From Parvibaculaceae bacterium (GTDB lineage Bacteria; Pseudomonadota; Alphaproteobacteria; Parvibaculales; Parvibaculaceae), in contig JAHBYJ010000001.1 of assembly GCA_019636015.1 (NCBI GenBank), forward strand, positions 744,001 to 808,000: a stretch of 64,000 bases of DNA, given 5' to 3'. Both the position numbers and the translations under genes were made by a program. Under the pieces are notes generated by a model that worked only from the letters and a program-made list of their open reading frames with translations, was not told the DNA's origin and ran no database searches. Positions 32,781 through 40,151 of the stretch are shown here, in pieces (position 1 is the first letter of the stretch; every line of letters begins with the position of its first letter).

Positions 32781-34505
32781 CTAGGCGGGGTTTTCCGGGC
32801 TCCGGACGGGCAGGGATGCCGGAATATTGCTCCGCGAAATCGAGAGACCGAGCAGGATCGTCGGCAGGATGCCGAGGAGAACAATGCAGAGCGCGGCGGT
32901 GCTCGCCTCTGCCAGCCGCTCGTCCGAGGCAAGGCGATAGGTCCGCGTCGCCAGCGTCTCGAAATTGAAGGGCCTGAGCAGCAATGTCGCCGGCAGTTCC
33001 TTCAACACATCGATGAAGACGATGAGCGCGGCACTCGCCAGCGCGCCCCGCATCAGGGGCACATGCACCGCTGTCAGAACGCGCCGGGGGGCTGCGCCGA
33101 GGCTCCGCGCCGCCGCGTCGAGCGTCGGGTGGATTTTTTCAAGCCCGCTATGCGCTGCATTGTAGGCGGCGGTGAGGAAGCGTGCGACATAGGCGAAGAT
33201 GAGCCCCGCGATGGAGCCCGTCAGCAACAGCCCCGGCGAGACGCCGAAACGAGCCTCGGCGAAGTCGCCGAAGCTGCGGTCGATGCTTGTCGACAGTGTG
33301 AGAATGCCAATTGCGATCATCGCGCCGGGCAGCGCATAGCCGAGCGTCGCGAGCCGTATCGAGATGCGGTTGAAGCGCGTCGGGTGCAGCCGTTCGCCAT
33401 AGGCAAGCATCAGGGCGAGCAATGTCGCCATCGCTGCGGCGATCGCGGCGACGAAGACGCTGTTCCATGCGAAATCGAGAAAGCTGCGGCCCAGCAGCGG
33501 GTCGCCCTGCAGAAGCGCATAGCGGATGAGCACGCCCGCCGGTACGAGGAAGCCGAGCAGCACCGGCAGCGCGCATGCGGCGACGGCGGCAGCGGCAGCA
33601 AATCCCTTGAGCGGCTTCGGCTGCGAGGCCATGTCCCGCGCCATCGGATTGGCGACGCGCCCGCGCCGGCTCGTCATTTCGAGAAAGACAAGCGCGATGG
33701 CGAAGATGAAGAGCCAGGCGGCGATTTGCGCCGCCGATACCGCGTCGCCAAGGCTGAACCAGGTACGGAAGATGCCGGTCGTGAGCGTCGGCACGGCGAA
33801 ATAATCGACCACGCCGAAATCCGAAATCGTTTCCATCAGCGCAAGCGCAATACCGCCGGCGATGGCCGGCCGTGCGCAGGGCAAGGCGACGCGGGTGAAG
33901 GCGCGCCATGGCCGTGCGCCGAGATTGCGCGCCGCGTCGAAAAGCGCCGCCGACTGCCGCTGAAAGGAGGCCCGCGCGAGCAGGTAGACATAAGGATAGA
34001 GCACGAGGCTCAGCATCACCGCGGCGCCGGGAAGCGAGCGCACCGGCGGGAAATAGTAGTCGCCCGCCCCCCATCCGGTAACGGCGCGCAAGGCGGATTG
34101 GACCGGCCCTGCAAAGGCGAGGAGGTCGGTATAGACGTAAGCGACGATATAGGCGGGCGTCGCGAGCGGCAGCACCAGGGCCCAGCTCGCGACCGAACGG
34201 CCGGGAAACTGCGTCGTCACGGTGAGCCAGGCCGTGCCCACGCCCGCGATGCCGGTCATCAGCGCGACCAGCGCCATCAGTTTCAGCGTGTTCGCCACAT
34301 AGGTGGGAAGCACGGTAGACGCGAGATGAGCCCAGTTCTCGCTCTGCGGCGCCGCTAGGCTTGCCAGCACCACAAGCGAGGGCAGCAGCACGAGGAAGGC
34401 CGCGGCGAGCGCCCCCAGCGTCCAGCCGGAGGCCGCGCGCGAGCCGGGGCCTGCGGCAAATGCGGCGCGAAGCGGCGGGGCCTGATCTTTTTCCGTGACT
34501 GACAT
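32781..34505 (-). CDS. fbpB: Ferric iron ABC transporter permease (FbpB-like)
   Basis: A 574-residue two-domain permease, a fused duplication of the BPD_transp_1 fold, with about 12 hydrophobic segments. Two EAA-type loops contact the ATPase: one near DAARNLGARPWRAFTRVALP and one near DAAARSLGAAPRRVLTAVHVPL. The length and duplication fit FbpB/SfuB permeases for periplasmic Fe(III). It is transcribed away from the ATPase and binding-protein genes across 95 bases instead of lying between them as in the usual fbpABC order. ATG at 34505. Iron specificity is inferred from the adjacent binding protein. Confidence 0.88.
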   Translation of the reverse strand: MSVTEKDQAPPLRAAFAAGPGSRAASGWTLGALAAAFLVLLPSLVVLASLAAPQSENWAHLASTVLPTYVANTLKLMALVALMTGIAGVGTAWLTVTTQFPGRSVASWALVLPLATPAYIVAYVYTDLLAFAGPVQSALRAVTGWGAGDYYFPPVRSLPGAAVMLSLVLYPYVYLLARASFQRQSAALFDAARNLGARPWRAFTRVALPCARPAIAGGIALALMETISDFGVVDYFAVPTLTTGIFRTWFSLGDAVSAAQIAAWLFIFAIALVFLEMTSRRGRVANPMARDMASQPKPLKGFAAAAAVAACALPVLLGFLVPAGVLIRYALLQGDPLLGRSFLDFAWNSVFVAAIAAAMATLLALMLAYGERLHPTRFNRISIRLATLGYALPGAMIAIGILTLSTSIDRSFGDFAEARFGVSPGLLLTGSIAGLIFAYVARFLTAAYNAAHSGLEKIHPTLDAAARSLGAAPRRVLTAVHVPLMRGALASAALIVFIDVLKELPATLLLRPFNFETLATRTYRLASDERLAEASTAALCIVLLGILPTILLGLSISRSNIPASLPVRSPENPA

Positions 34506-34536
34506 GGCGCTGTTGTGACAAATACCGGGCGGGGCG

Positions 34537-34551
34537 GCAAAGTAATTTTGC
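34537..34551. promoter_or_regulatory. Inverted repeat in divergent iron-transport promoter
   Basis: GCAAA-N5-TTTGC lies in an AT-rich patch of an otherwise GC-rich 95-base divergent region, followed by a GCATTTGCATT direct repeat at 34555-34565. The position, between the permease and ATPase genes of an iron importer, fits a Fur-family or Irr operator. No regulator gene is nearby. Confidence 0.4.
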
Positions 34552-34600
34552 TACGCATTTGCATTAACCCCGCCTGTTCACGCGCCGCGAGGTCTTCAGA

Positions 34601-35641
34601 ATGTCCCTGGCGTTCCGCAATGTCGGACACAGCTATGGCAGCCACCGGGTCCTGTCCGGGGTGACGCTTGAGGCGCGGCCGGGCGAGATTCTCTGCCTTC
34701 TCGGTGCCTCGGGCAGCGGCAAGACGACGCTTCTCCGCCTCGCGGCAGGGCTTGAAACCCTGCAGGAAGGCAGCATCGATCTCGGCGGCGCCGTGCTCGC
34801 GACCCCCGGCCGCAACGTGCCGCCGGAAAAGCGCTCCTTCGGCATGGTGTTTCAGGACCATGCGCTTTTTCCCCATCTGACGGTCGAGGAGAACATCGCC
34901 TTCGGTCTCGCCGGCCGGTCGAAAGAGGAGATGCGCGCGATCGTTTCCGCGCGGCTCGCCGCCGTCGGCCTCGCCGGCTTCGAGGCCCGTTATCCGCATA
35001 CGCTGTCGGGCGGCCAGCAGCAGCGTGTCGCGCTTGCCCGCGCACTGGCGCCGGCCCCCGCCGCCATGCTGCTCGATGAGCCTTTTGCAAGTGTCGATGT
35101 CACGCGCCGCCGCGCGCTCCGCGAAGAGGCCCGCCGCGCGCTGAAGGAGGCGGATGTGGTCACGCTTGTCGTGACGCATGACCCCGTCGAGGCCATGGAA
35201 ATCGGCGACCGGATCGCGGTTATGGAGGGCGGCCGCATCGCCCAGTGCGCAACGCCGGAAGAGCTTTATGCGCGGCCCGCCAGCGCGCTTGTCGCCTCGC
35301 TGTTCGGCGAGGCGCAGCGCTTTCCCGCCGTTGTGAGCGGCGAAACGGCGATCACCGCCTATGGCCCGGTTTCCGTTTCAGGCCATTCGGAAGGCGCCCA
35401 TGTCGAGGTGATCGTCCGGCCGGAGGCGGTGACGCTTGCACCGGCGAGCGCGAAGGAAAGCAATTTCCGTATCGGCGACATCCGCTTCCTCGGCCGCGAC
35501 TGGCTTGTCCTGCTGATGAATGACGGCGCCCCCGGTCTCGAGCCGCTCCGCGCCCGCGTTCCGGCCTTGGAAGGGCTCGCGGTCGAGGCGAGCGTTGCGC
35601 TGCGTTTCGACCCGCAAGGAACCTTCGTTTTCCCCGCCTGA
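34601..35641 (+). CDS. fbpC: Ferric iron ABC transporter ATP-binding protein (FbpC-like)
   Basis: Energises Fe(III) import. Walker A GASGSGKTT is at residues 35-43, the Q-loop at VFQDHALF, the signature LSGGQQQRV at 135-143, Walker B MLLDEP at 156-161, and the H-loop in VVTHDPVEAM. A C-terminal TOBE-like regulatory domain (about 235-346, with IVRPEAVTLAPAS) is typical of the FbpC/PotA group. 346 residues, ATG at 34601. Divergent from fbpB and 94 bases upstream of the binding-protein gene, with an intercistronic hairpin between. Confidence 0.92.
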   Translation: MSLAFRNVGHSYGSHRVLSGVTLEARPGEILCLLGASGSGKTTLLRLAAGLETLQEGSIDLGGAVLATPGRNVPPEKRSFGMVFQDHALFPHLTVEENIAFGLAGRSKEEMRAIVSARLAAVGLAGFEARYPHTLSGGQQQRVALARALAPAPAAMLLDEPFASVDVTRRRALREEARRALKEADVVTLVVTHDPVEAMEIGDRIAVMEGGRIAQCATPEELYARPASALVASLFGEAQRFPAVVSGETAITAYGPVSVSGHSEGAHVEVIVRPEAVTLAPASAKESNFRIGDIRFLGRDWLVLLMNDGAPGLEPLRARVPALEGLAVEASVALRFDPQGTFVFPA

Positions 35642-35653
35642 TGCGGCCAAACG

Positions 35654-35687
35654 CCCGGCGGTGCCGTCTTGCGCTTGTCCCGCCGGG
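35654..35687. repeat. Intercistronic stem-loop between fbpC and fbpA
   Basis: Perfect 8-bp stem (CCCGGCGG, 35654-35661, with CCGCCGGG, 35680-35687) and an 18-base loop, without a T-tract. It lies 13 bases after the fbpC stop and 48 before the fbpA start. It might stabilise upstream mRNA or attenuate read-through. Confidence 0.5.
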
Positions 35688-35735
35688 AGGTTAGCGTGCG
35701 ATTGAAAATCGTTCGCATCTAACGCCAGGACCATC

Positions 35736-36761
35736 ATGCTCCGTTTATTCGCCGCCCTTGTCCTTGCCGCCATTGCTGCGGTGACCGCCTTCGCCGCCGA
35801 AGCGGATGCCGCCGAAGTGAATATCTATTCGGCCCGCCATTACGACACAGACCTCTCGCTCTATGACCGCTTCACGGAAGAGACGGGCATCAAGGTGAAC
35901 CTGATCGAGGGCGACAGCGACGAGCTGATCGCGCGGATCGAGCGCGAGGGCCGCAACAGCCCTGCCGATCTTCTGATCACGGTCGACGCAGGCCGCCTCT
36001 GGCGCGCCGAAGAGAAGGGCCTCTTCGCGCCGGTTTCATCCGAAGTGCTCGAGGAGCGTATCCCGGCGCATCTGCGCCATCCGGACGGGCTCTGGTTCGG
36101 CCTCTCGAAGCGCGCCCGCATCATCATCTACAACAAGGCGGCAGGCGAACCTGACAGCCTCACGACCTATGCCGATCTCGCGAACCCGGTTCACAAGGGC
36201 GAGATCTGCATGCGCTCGTCGTCCAACCTCTACAATGTCTCACTTCTCGCCTCGATCATCGAGCATGAAGGCGCCGAAGCGGCCGAGGAATGGGTGAAGG
36301 GCGTCGTCGCGAATTTCAAGCGCGACCCGCAGGGCAACGACACGGCGAATGTGAATGCCGTCGCATCCGGCGAATGCCGCATCTCGCTCGTGAACACCTA
36401 TTATGTCGGCCGTATGCTCGCCTCGGACGATCCGGCGGTGCGCGAAGCGGCGGAGAAGGTCGCGATCGTCTTCCCCGATCAGGAAGGCCATGGCACCCAT
36501 GTGAACCTCTCGGGCGCCGGTGTGCTGAAGCATGCGCCGAACCATGACAATGCGGTGAAGTTCATCGAATTCCTGACAGGCGACTGGGCGCAGCTCGCCT
36601 TCACGCAGATGAACCATGAATATACGGCGGTTCCCGGCGTGAGCGGGGAATCGCCGGTACGTGGCACAGGCGCATTCAAGGAAGACGAGATGAACGCAAG
36701 CGCGCTCGGCCGCAATCAGGCCGAAGCCGTGCGCATCTTCGACCGCTCGGGCTGGAAGTAA
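35736..36761 (+). CDS. fbpA: Ferric iron ABC transporter substrate-binding protein (FbpA/FutA-like)
   Basis: Periplasmic Fe(III)-binding protein of 341 residues. The signal peptide is about residues 1-26 (LFAALVLAAIAAVTAFA). The mature part starts with VNIYSARHYDTD, whose aromatic and His residues often contact iron; LFGLSKRAR-type segment GLWFGLSKRARIIIYN follows; NTYYVGRM near residue 225 carries the paired tyrosines that bind Fe(III) in FbpA and FutA proteins. ATG at 35736. It lies downstream of fbpC and ends at a strong terminator. With fbpC and the divergent fbpB it makes a complete importer. Confidence 0.93.
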   Translation: MLRLFAALVLAAIAAVTAFAAEADAAEVNIYSARHYDTDLSLYDRFTEETGIKVNLIEGDSDELIARIEREGRNSPADLLITVDAGRLWRAEEKGLFAPVSSEVLEERIPAHLRHPDGLWFGLSKRARIIIYNKAAGEPDSLTTYADLANPVHKGEICMRSSSNLYNVSLLASIIEHEGAEAAEEWVKGVVANFKRDPQGNDTANVNAVASGECRISLVNTYYVGRMLASDDPAVREAAEKVAIVFPDQEGHGTHVNLSGAGVLKHAPNHDNAVKFIEFLTGDWAQLAFTQMNHEYTAVPGVSGESPVRGTGAFKEDEMNASALGRNQAEAVRIFDRSGWK

Positions 36762-36790
36762 GCGCGCATTCGATACGGACCGGAAATAGC

Positions 36791-36821
36791 AAACCGGGGA
36801 CAGTAGTTGTCCCCGGTTTTT
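36791..36821 (+). terminator. Rho-independent terminator after fbpA
   Basis: Perfect 12-bp stem (36791-36802 with 36808-36819), loop GTAGT, followed by T residues to 36821. It is 30 bases beyond the fbpA stop and, as the stem begins with AAA, could also slow the convergent sodB transcript. Confidence 0.9.
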
Positions 36822-36892
36822 CCAAAAATAAGGGTATTGGGGCGTGGCATTTCCGCCTCGAATACCGGCATTCTGGAAGCTTGGGCGGCCGG

Positions 36893-37510
36893 TCAGGCCG
36901 CCTCGGCCCGTGCCGCCTCGAAATTCGACTCGGCAAACTCCCAGTTCACCAGATGGTCGAGAAAGGCGTCGAGATAGGCCGGCCGCTTGTTCTGGTAGTC
37001 GAGGTAGTAGGTGTGCTCCCACACGTCGGTGGTGAGGAGGGGCACGTCCTTCGTGCCGGCGATCGGCGTTTCCGCGTTGGCGGTGGTGACGATCTTGAGC
37101 TTGCCACCCGCATTGAGCACGAGCCAGCAATAGCCGGAGCCGAACTGCGCCGCGGCCTTTTCCTTGAAGAGCTTCTTGAAGTCGGAATAGCTCCCGAAAT
37201 CCTTGTCGATCTGCTTGCCGAGCGCGCCCTTCGGCTCCTGCCCTCCCTTGGGCGCCATGGAGCGCCAGTAGAAGTCGTGATTCCAGATCTGCGCCGCATT
37301 GTTGAACAGCGCTTGGCTGTCCTCGTCCTTCGCGGCCTTGCGGATGAGTTCGACGAGCGAAAGCTTCTCGAGTTCGGTGCCCTCGATCAGTTCGTTCGTC
37401 TTGTCGACATAGGTCTTGTGGTGCTTGCCGTGATGAAAGGAGAGCGTCCGCGCGGAAACATGCGGCTCGAGCGCGTCTTCGGCATAGGGCAGGGGCGGGA
37501 GCGTGAACAT
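36893..37510 (-). CDS. sodB: Superoxide dismutase, iron type
   Basis: Dismutates superoxide to O2 and H2O2. Metal ligands are H26 (SFHHGKHH), H78 (WNHDFYW), D162 and H166 (DVWEHTYYLDYQNKRP). Q74 in NNAAQIWNH is the second-shell glutamine at the FeSOD position, supporting an iron enzyme over manganese. No signal peptide, so cytoplasmic. 205 residues, ATG at 37510. Convergent with the iron-importer unit, separated by its terminator; the pairing of iron uptake and FeSOD suggests, but does not prove, shared iron control. Confidence 0.95.
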   Translation of the reverse strand: MFTLPPLPYAEDALEPHVSARTLSFHHGKHHKTYVDKTNELIEGTELEKLSLVELIRKAAKDEDSQALFNNAAQIWNHDFYWRSMAPKGGQEPKGALGKQIDKDFGSYSDFKKLFKEKAAAQFGSGYCWLVLNAGGKLKIVTTANAETPIAGTKDVPLLTTDVWEHTYYLDYQNKRPAYLDAFLDHLVNWEFAESNFEAARAEAA

Positions 37511-37652
37511 GGGAAAGATCCTCGGGAGTTGCGGGGCCTCTGGATGACGTCGGCCGCTGGACTCCCCATTTCAACCCGCGCCTTTCCCGAAAGGTTCCGT
37601 AAGTACCGGTAAATAAACGATATTGAGTGAGGGCCGCGCGGTTCCGTGAACG

Positions 37653-37681
37653 CTTGCAGAGGCGCCGTGCAATCCCCACAT
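37653..37681 (+). promoter_or_regulatory. Candidate heat-shock (sigma-32) promoter for hsp20
   Basis: CTTGCAG at 37653-37659, then 14 bases, then CCCCACAT at 37674-37681. This resembles the sigma-32 consensus CTTGAAA / CCCCATNT. It lies about 70 bases before the hsp20 ATG in a 240-base intergenic region. Confidence 0.45.
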
Positions 37682-37750
37682 TTCGTTTGAAGCGGTGCCG
37701 CCTTGCGGGCCGCAAATGACAAAGTCGCTTAACGTCACGGACTTTGGGAC

Positions 37751-38221
37751 ATGACACGCGTGCTGCAATTCAACAGCCCTCTTCTTCTGGGCTTCGACGA
37801 ATTGGAACGGTTGCTCGACAGGGCGGCGAAAGCCTCCGACAGCTATCCGCCCTACAACGTCGAACAGGTGCCGGTTGAAAGGGGCGATGCGCTTCGCATC
37901 ACGCTGGCAGTTGCCGGATTTTCCCGTGAGGAATTGTCGGTCACGGTCGAGGACAACCAGCTCGTCATTCGTGGCCGTCAGGAAGAAGAACGCGACCGTA
38001 CCTATCTCCATCGCGGTATTGCCGCGCGCCAGTTCCAGCGGGCTTTCGTGCTCGCGGATGGCATGGAGGTGCGGAATGCGCGCCTCGAGAACGGGTTGCT
38101 CATGATCGAGCTTCTGAAACCGGAACCGGAGCACAAGGTGCGCCGGATCGAGATTTCGGAAACGGCCGCCCGGCTGGAACAAAACCCCGCCCCGAAGCGT
38201 GTAGAACGTGACGCGGTCTGA
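37751..38221 (+). CDS. Hsp20 / alpha-crystallin small heat-shock protein
   Basis: ATP-independent holdase that binds unfolding proteins. The 156-residue protein has an N-terminal arm (FNSPLLLGFDELERLLDRA, the IbpA-like opening), an alpha-crystallin domain from about 38 to 130 (LRITLAVAGFSREELSVTVED, LVIRGRQ, ARQFQRAFVLADGMEV, LENGLLMIELLKPEPE) and a C-terminal extension. The IbpA-type IxI tail motif is present as IEI (RRIEISE). ATG at 37751. A DUF1150 gene follows 64 bases later, the standard alphaproteobacterial pairing. The upstream CTTG/CCCCA boxes suggest heat-shock control. Confidence 0.93.
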   Translation: MTRVLQFNSPLLLGFDELERLLDRAAKASDSYPPYNVEQVPVERGDALRITLAVAGFSREELSVTVEDNQLVIRGRQEEERDRTYLHRGIAARQFQRAFVLADGMEVRNARLENGLLMIELLKPEPEHKVRRIEISETAARLEQNPAPKRVERDAV

Positions 38222-38285
38222 TTCCGGGCGACGGACTGGTCCTCTTGCCTCAGTTCAAAGGAAGGGGACGGAAAGGAGCAGTGAA

Positions 38286-38579
38286 ATGCAGAACGATATC
38301 GAATCCGAAGGCCGTGCCCAGGGCTGGGGCGTGAGCGATTTCCGCCAGCTCACGGCGGAAACCTTCGCCACGATCGGCATGCCCAACATCGTCTATGTGC
38401 GCGAAGTCAGCGCCAGCGAAATCGAGACCGAACTCGGTTCCGAACTCGGCATTCCCGCCGATACGAGGCTCTTCGCCGTTCACGCCGCGAATGGCCAGCG
38501 CATGGCCGTGCTTGACGATCGCGACGCTGCCTTTGCCGGCGCCCGGCAATACGATCTGGAGCCTGTCAGCGTGCACTGA
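38286..38579 (+). CDS. DUF1150 family protein
   Basis: A 97-residue soluble protein of unknown function. The conserved core is LTAETFATIGMPNIVYVREV and PADTRLFAVHAANGQRMAVL. The family is restricted to alphaproteobacteria and usually sits just after hsp20, as here, which suggests a stress-related role; that is inference from context. The ATG at 38286 follows AAGGAG by about seven bases and is preferred over an in-frame ATG at 38208 that would overlap the end of hsp20. The C-terminus is followed by a strong bidirectional terminator. Confidence 0.85.
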   Translation: MQNDIESEGRAQGWGVSDFRQLTAETFATIGMPNIVYVREVSASEIETELGSELGIPADTRLFAVHAANGQRMAVLDDRDAAFAGARQYDLEPVSVH

Positions 38580-38606
38580 CGCGCGCGGCTGAAATGCGAT
38601 CAAATG

Positions 38607-38645
38607 AAAAGCCCCGCGCTTGCGGAAAGCGCGGGGCTTTTTCTT
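38607..38645. terminator. Bidirectional rho-independent terminator between DUF1150 gene and ptsN
   Basis: Perfect 14-bp stem (38608-38621 with 38627-38640), five-base loop, T-run on the plus side and A-run on the other. It ends both the hsp20-DUF1150 unit and the convergent hpf-ptsN unit. Confidence 0.93.
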
Positions 38646-38657
38646 GCGCGAAGCGGA

Positions 38658-39122
38658 TCAGGCTGCGTTGGTCGCGGCCGGTTCTGTCAGGATGGCGTAG
38701 AGCGCCGCGGAATCTTCCGACGCGCGGAGCTTCTCCACCACCGCCGGATTGCGCAGCAGGCGCGAGATGCGCGCCAGCGCCTTCAGGTGGTCGGCCCCTG
38801 CGCCCTCCGGCGCGAGGAGAAGGAAGATGAGATCGACCGGCTGGTCGTCCACGGATTCGAAATCGATCGGCGTATCGAGCCGTGCGAACAGCCCATGCAG
38901 ACGGTCGACCTCGCTGAGCTTGCCATGCGGGATGGCAATGCCCTGGCCGACGCCGGTCGAGCCCAGCCTTTCGCGCTCGAGCAGCGTCTCGAAAATCGCG
39001 CGCTCCGACAGCCCGGTCAGTTTCGCCGCCCGCTCGGAAAGTTCCTGCAGCGCCTGCTTCTTGCTGGTGACCTTCAGATGGGCGATGACGCCCTCCGGCC
39101 GCACCAGATCCTCAAGCTCCAT
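38658..39122 (-). CDS. ptsN: PTS IIA-like nitrogen regulatory protein
   Basis: Regulatory phosphocarrier (EIIA-Ntr) that accepts phosphate from NPr/EI-Ntr and adjusts potassium, nitrogen and stress responses. The phosphorylated His is H66 in GIAIPHGKLS. MELEDLVRPEGVIAHLKVTSK is the typical start; residues LIFLLLAPEGAGADHLKALARISR match the family. 154 residues from the ATG at 39122, which is preferred over an in-frame upstream start that would add a 45-residue low-complexity leader. It lies downstream of rpoN and hpf, the conserved order, with 118 bases after hpf. Confidence 0.95.
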   Translation of the reverse strand: MELEDLVRPEGVIAHLKVTSKKQALQELSERAAKLTGLSERAIFETLLERERLGSTGVGQGIAIPHGKLSEVDRLHGLFARLDTPIDFESVDDQPVDLIFLLLAPEGAGADHLKALARISRLLRNPAVVEKLRASEDSAALYAILTEPAATNAA

Positions 39123-39240
39123 AATCCGGTTCCTGTTTTGCCCACCCGTTGCATAAGGGCCCTGTTCCAGAGGGCCCGAATGCGCGGTGCCGGCCGATGC
39201 GTGCCCTGAGGCCGCAAAGGCGGATTTCGCTCTCAAACTG

Positions 39241-39822
39241 TCACGCCTTCTGAACATCGCGACTTGCGTCTATCCAGCCGATATTGCCGTCCGGGCGCCT
39301 GTAAACGAGGTTGAGGCCGCCCTTTGCTCCACTGCGAAAAATAACGAACGGAGCGTCGCTAAGGTCCATCTGCATCACGGCGTCGCCCACGCTGAGAACC
39401 GGCACGGCCGTCGTTCCCTCGGCGATGATCACCGGCTGCGCGTCTTCCTCGATCTCTTCATGCTCGCCGGACGCCTCGATGACGAAGGACGGGAAGGATT
39501 CGGCAGGAAGTTCCGCCTTGTTATTGTTGTTGTGGTTCTTCAGCTTGCGCTTGTAGCGGCGGAGCCGCTTTTCCAGCCGCTCCAGCGCCACGTCGAACGA
39601 GGCATAGACCTCGTTGGCGGCGCCCTGCGCGTTCACGCGCAAGCCGGAACTGAGATGCGCCGAGCAGTCGGCGCGGAATTCATGGCCCTGTTTGGAGAAA
39701 GTGACCTGCCCGTCCACGGGCCTGTCGAAATATTTGGAAACCGCGGCCTGGAGCCGATCGGTTGCATGGGTGCGGAGCGCATCTCCGACATCGAGATGAT
39801 GACCGCTGACCTGAACTTGCAT
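39241..39822 (-). CDS. hpf: Ribosome hibernation promoting factor, long form
   Basis: Binds the 30S subunit in starved cells and promotes inactive 100S ribosomes. The N-terminal S30AE domain (1-100; VQVSGHHLDVGDALRTHATDR, FSKQGHEFRADCSAHLSSG) is followed by a charged linker with an Asn run (NHNNNNKAE) and the C-terminal dimerisation domain (about 135-193; MDLSDAPFVIFRSGAKGGLNLVYRRPDGNIGWI). Long HPF dimerises ribosomes directly. The start is ATG at 39822 behind AGGAAGG, not the open frame seven codons upstream. Between rpoN and ptsN as in other alphaproteobacteria. Confidence 0.95.
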   Translation of the reverse strand: MQVQVSGHHLDVGDALRTHATDRLQAAVSKYFDRPVDGQVTFSKQGHEFRADCSAHLSSGLRVNAQGAANEVYASFDVALERLEKRLRRYKRKLKNHNNNNKAELPAESFPSFVIEASGEHEEIEEDAQPVIIAEGTTAVPVLSVGDAVMQMDLSDAPFVIFRSGAKGGLNLVYRRPDGNIGWIDASRDVQKA

Positions 39823-40151
39823 GAAAGACCTTCCTGGGGTCACTACGCTAACTGGGAGAGCTGCGAGGATTTCGCCCCGTCCGCCGTCCTGCCGGAAAAC
39901 CCTGCGCTCCCGGAAAAACTAGCCGATTCTTATACCGGTCCAAGAGCGTTTGAACTTGCCGTTGCCTCCGCCGCCACCGCGGCTCGACCCACCAATCCGG
40001 CCCTGCGTTAACCCGCCGGTCCGTTTGAGCGCGTGGAAACTAGTGGGCAGCACCAAGGGTGTCAACCGCGACCGGGTGGTAGCGTTAAAGCCCTTGAATT
40101 TCAAAGAGATATGGGTCGATCACCGGGGCGCGGCAAGGCTTGCCGCCGGAC
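39823..40151 (-). other. 329-base intergenic region between rpoN and hpf
   Basis: No convincing gene on either strand. On the minus strand it holds a candidate promoter (40037-40065) that would give hpf a leader of about 210 bases. A GGCAAGGCTTGCC palindrome (40133-40145) follows the rpoN stop, with no T-tract. hpf may therefore be transcribed separately from rpoN. Confidence 0.5.
40037..40065 (-). promoter_or_regulatory. Candidate sigma-70 promoter for hpf-ptsN
   Basis: On the minus strand a perfect TTGACA (40065-40060) is followed after exactly 17 bases by TAGTTT (40042-40037). Spacing is ideal, and the -10 matches moderately. The resulting leader to the hpf ATG is about 210 bases. Confidence 0.4.

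Noticed and set aside
39123..39257. 45-residue N-terminal extension of ptsN
   Set aside because: The added segment is low-complexity and precedes the usual MELEDLV start.
40133..40145. Terminator after rpoN from the GGCAAGGCTTGCC palindrome
   Set aside because: No T-tract follows and the loop would be a single base; the stem is probably incidental.
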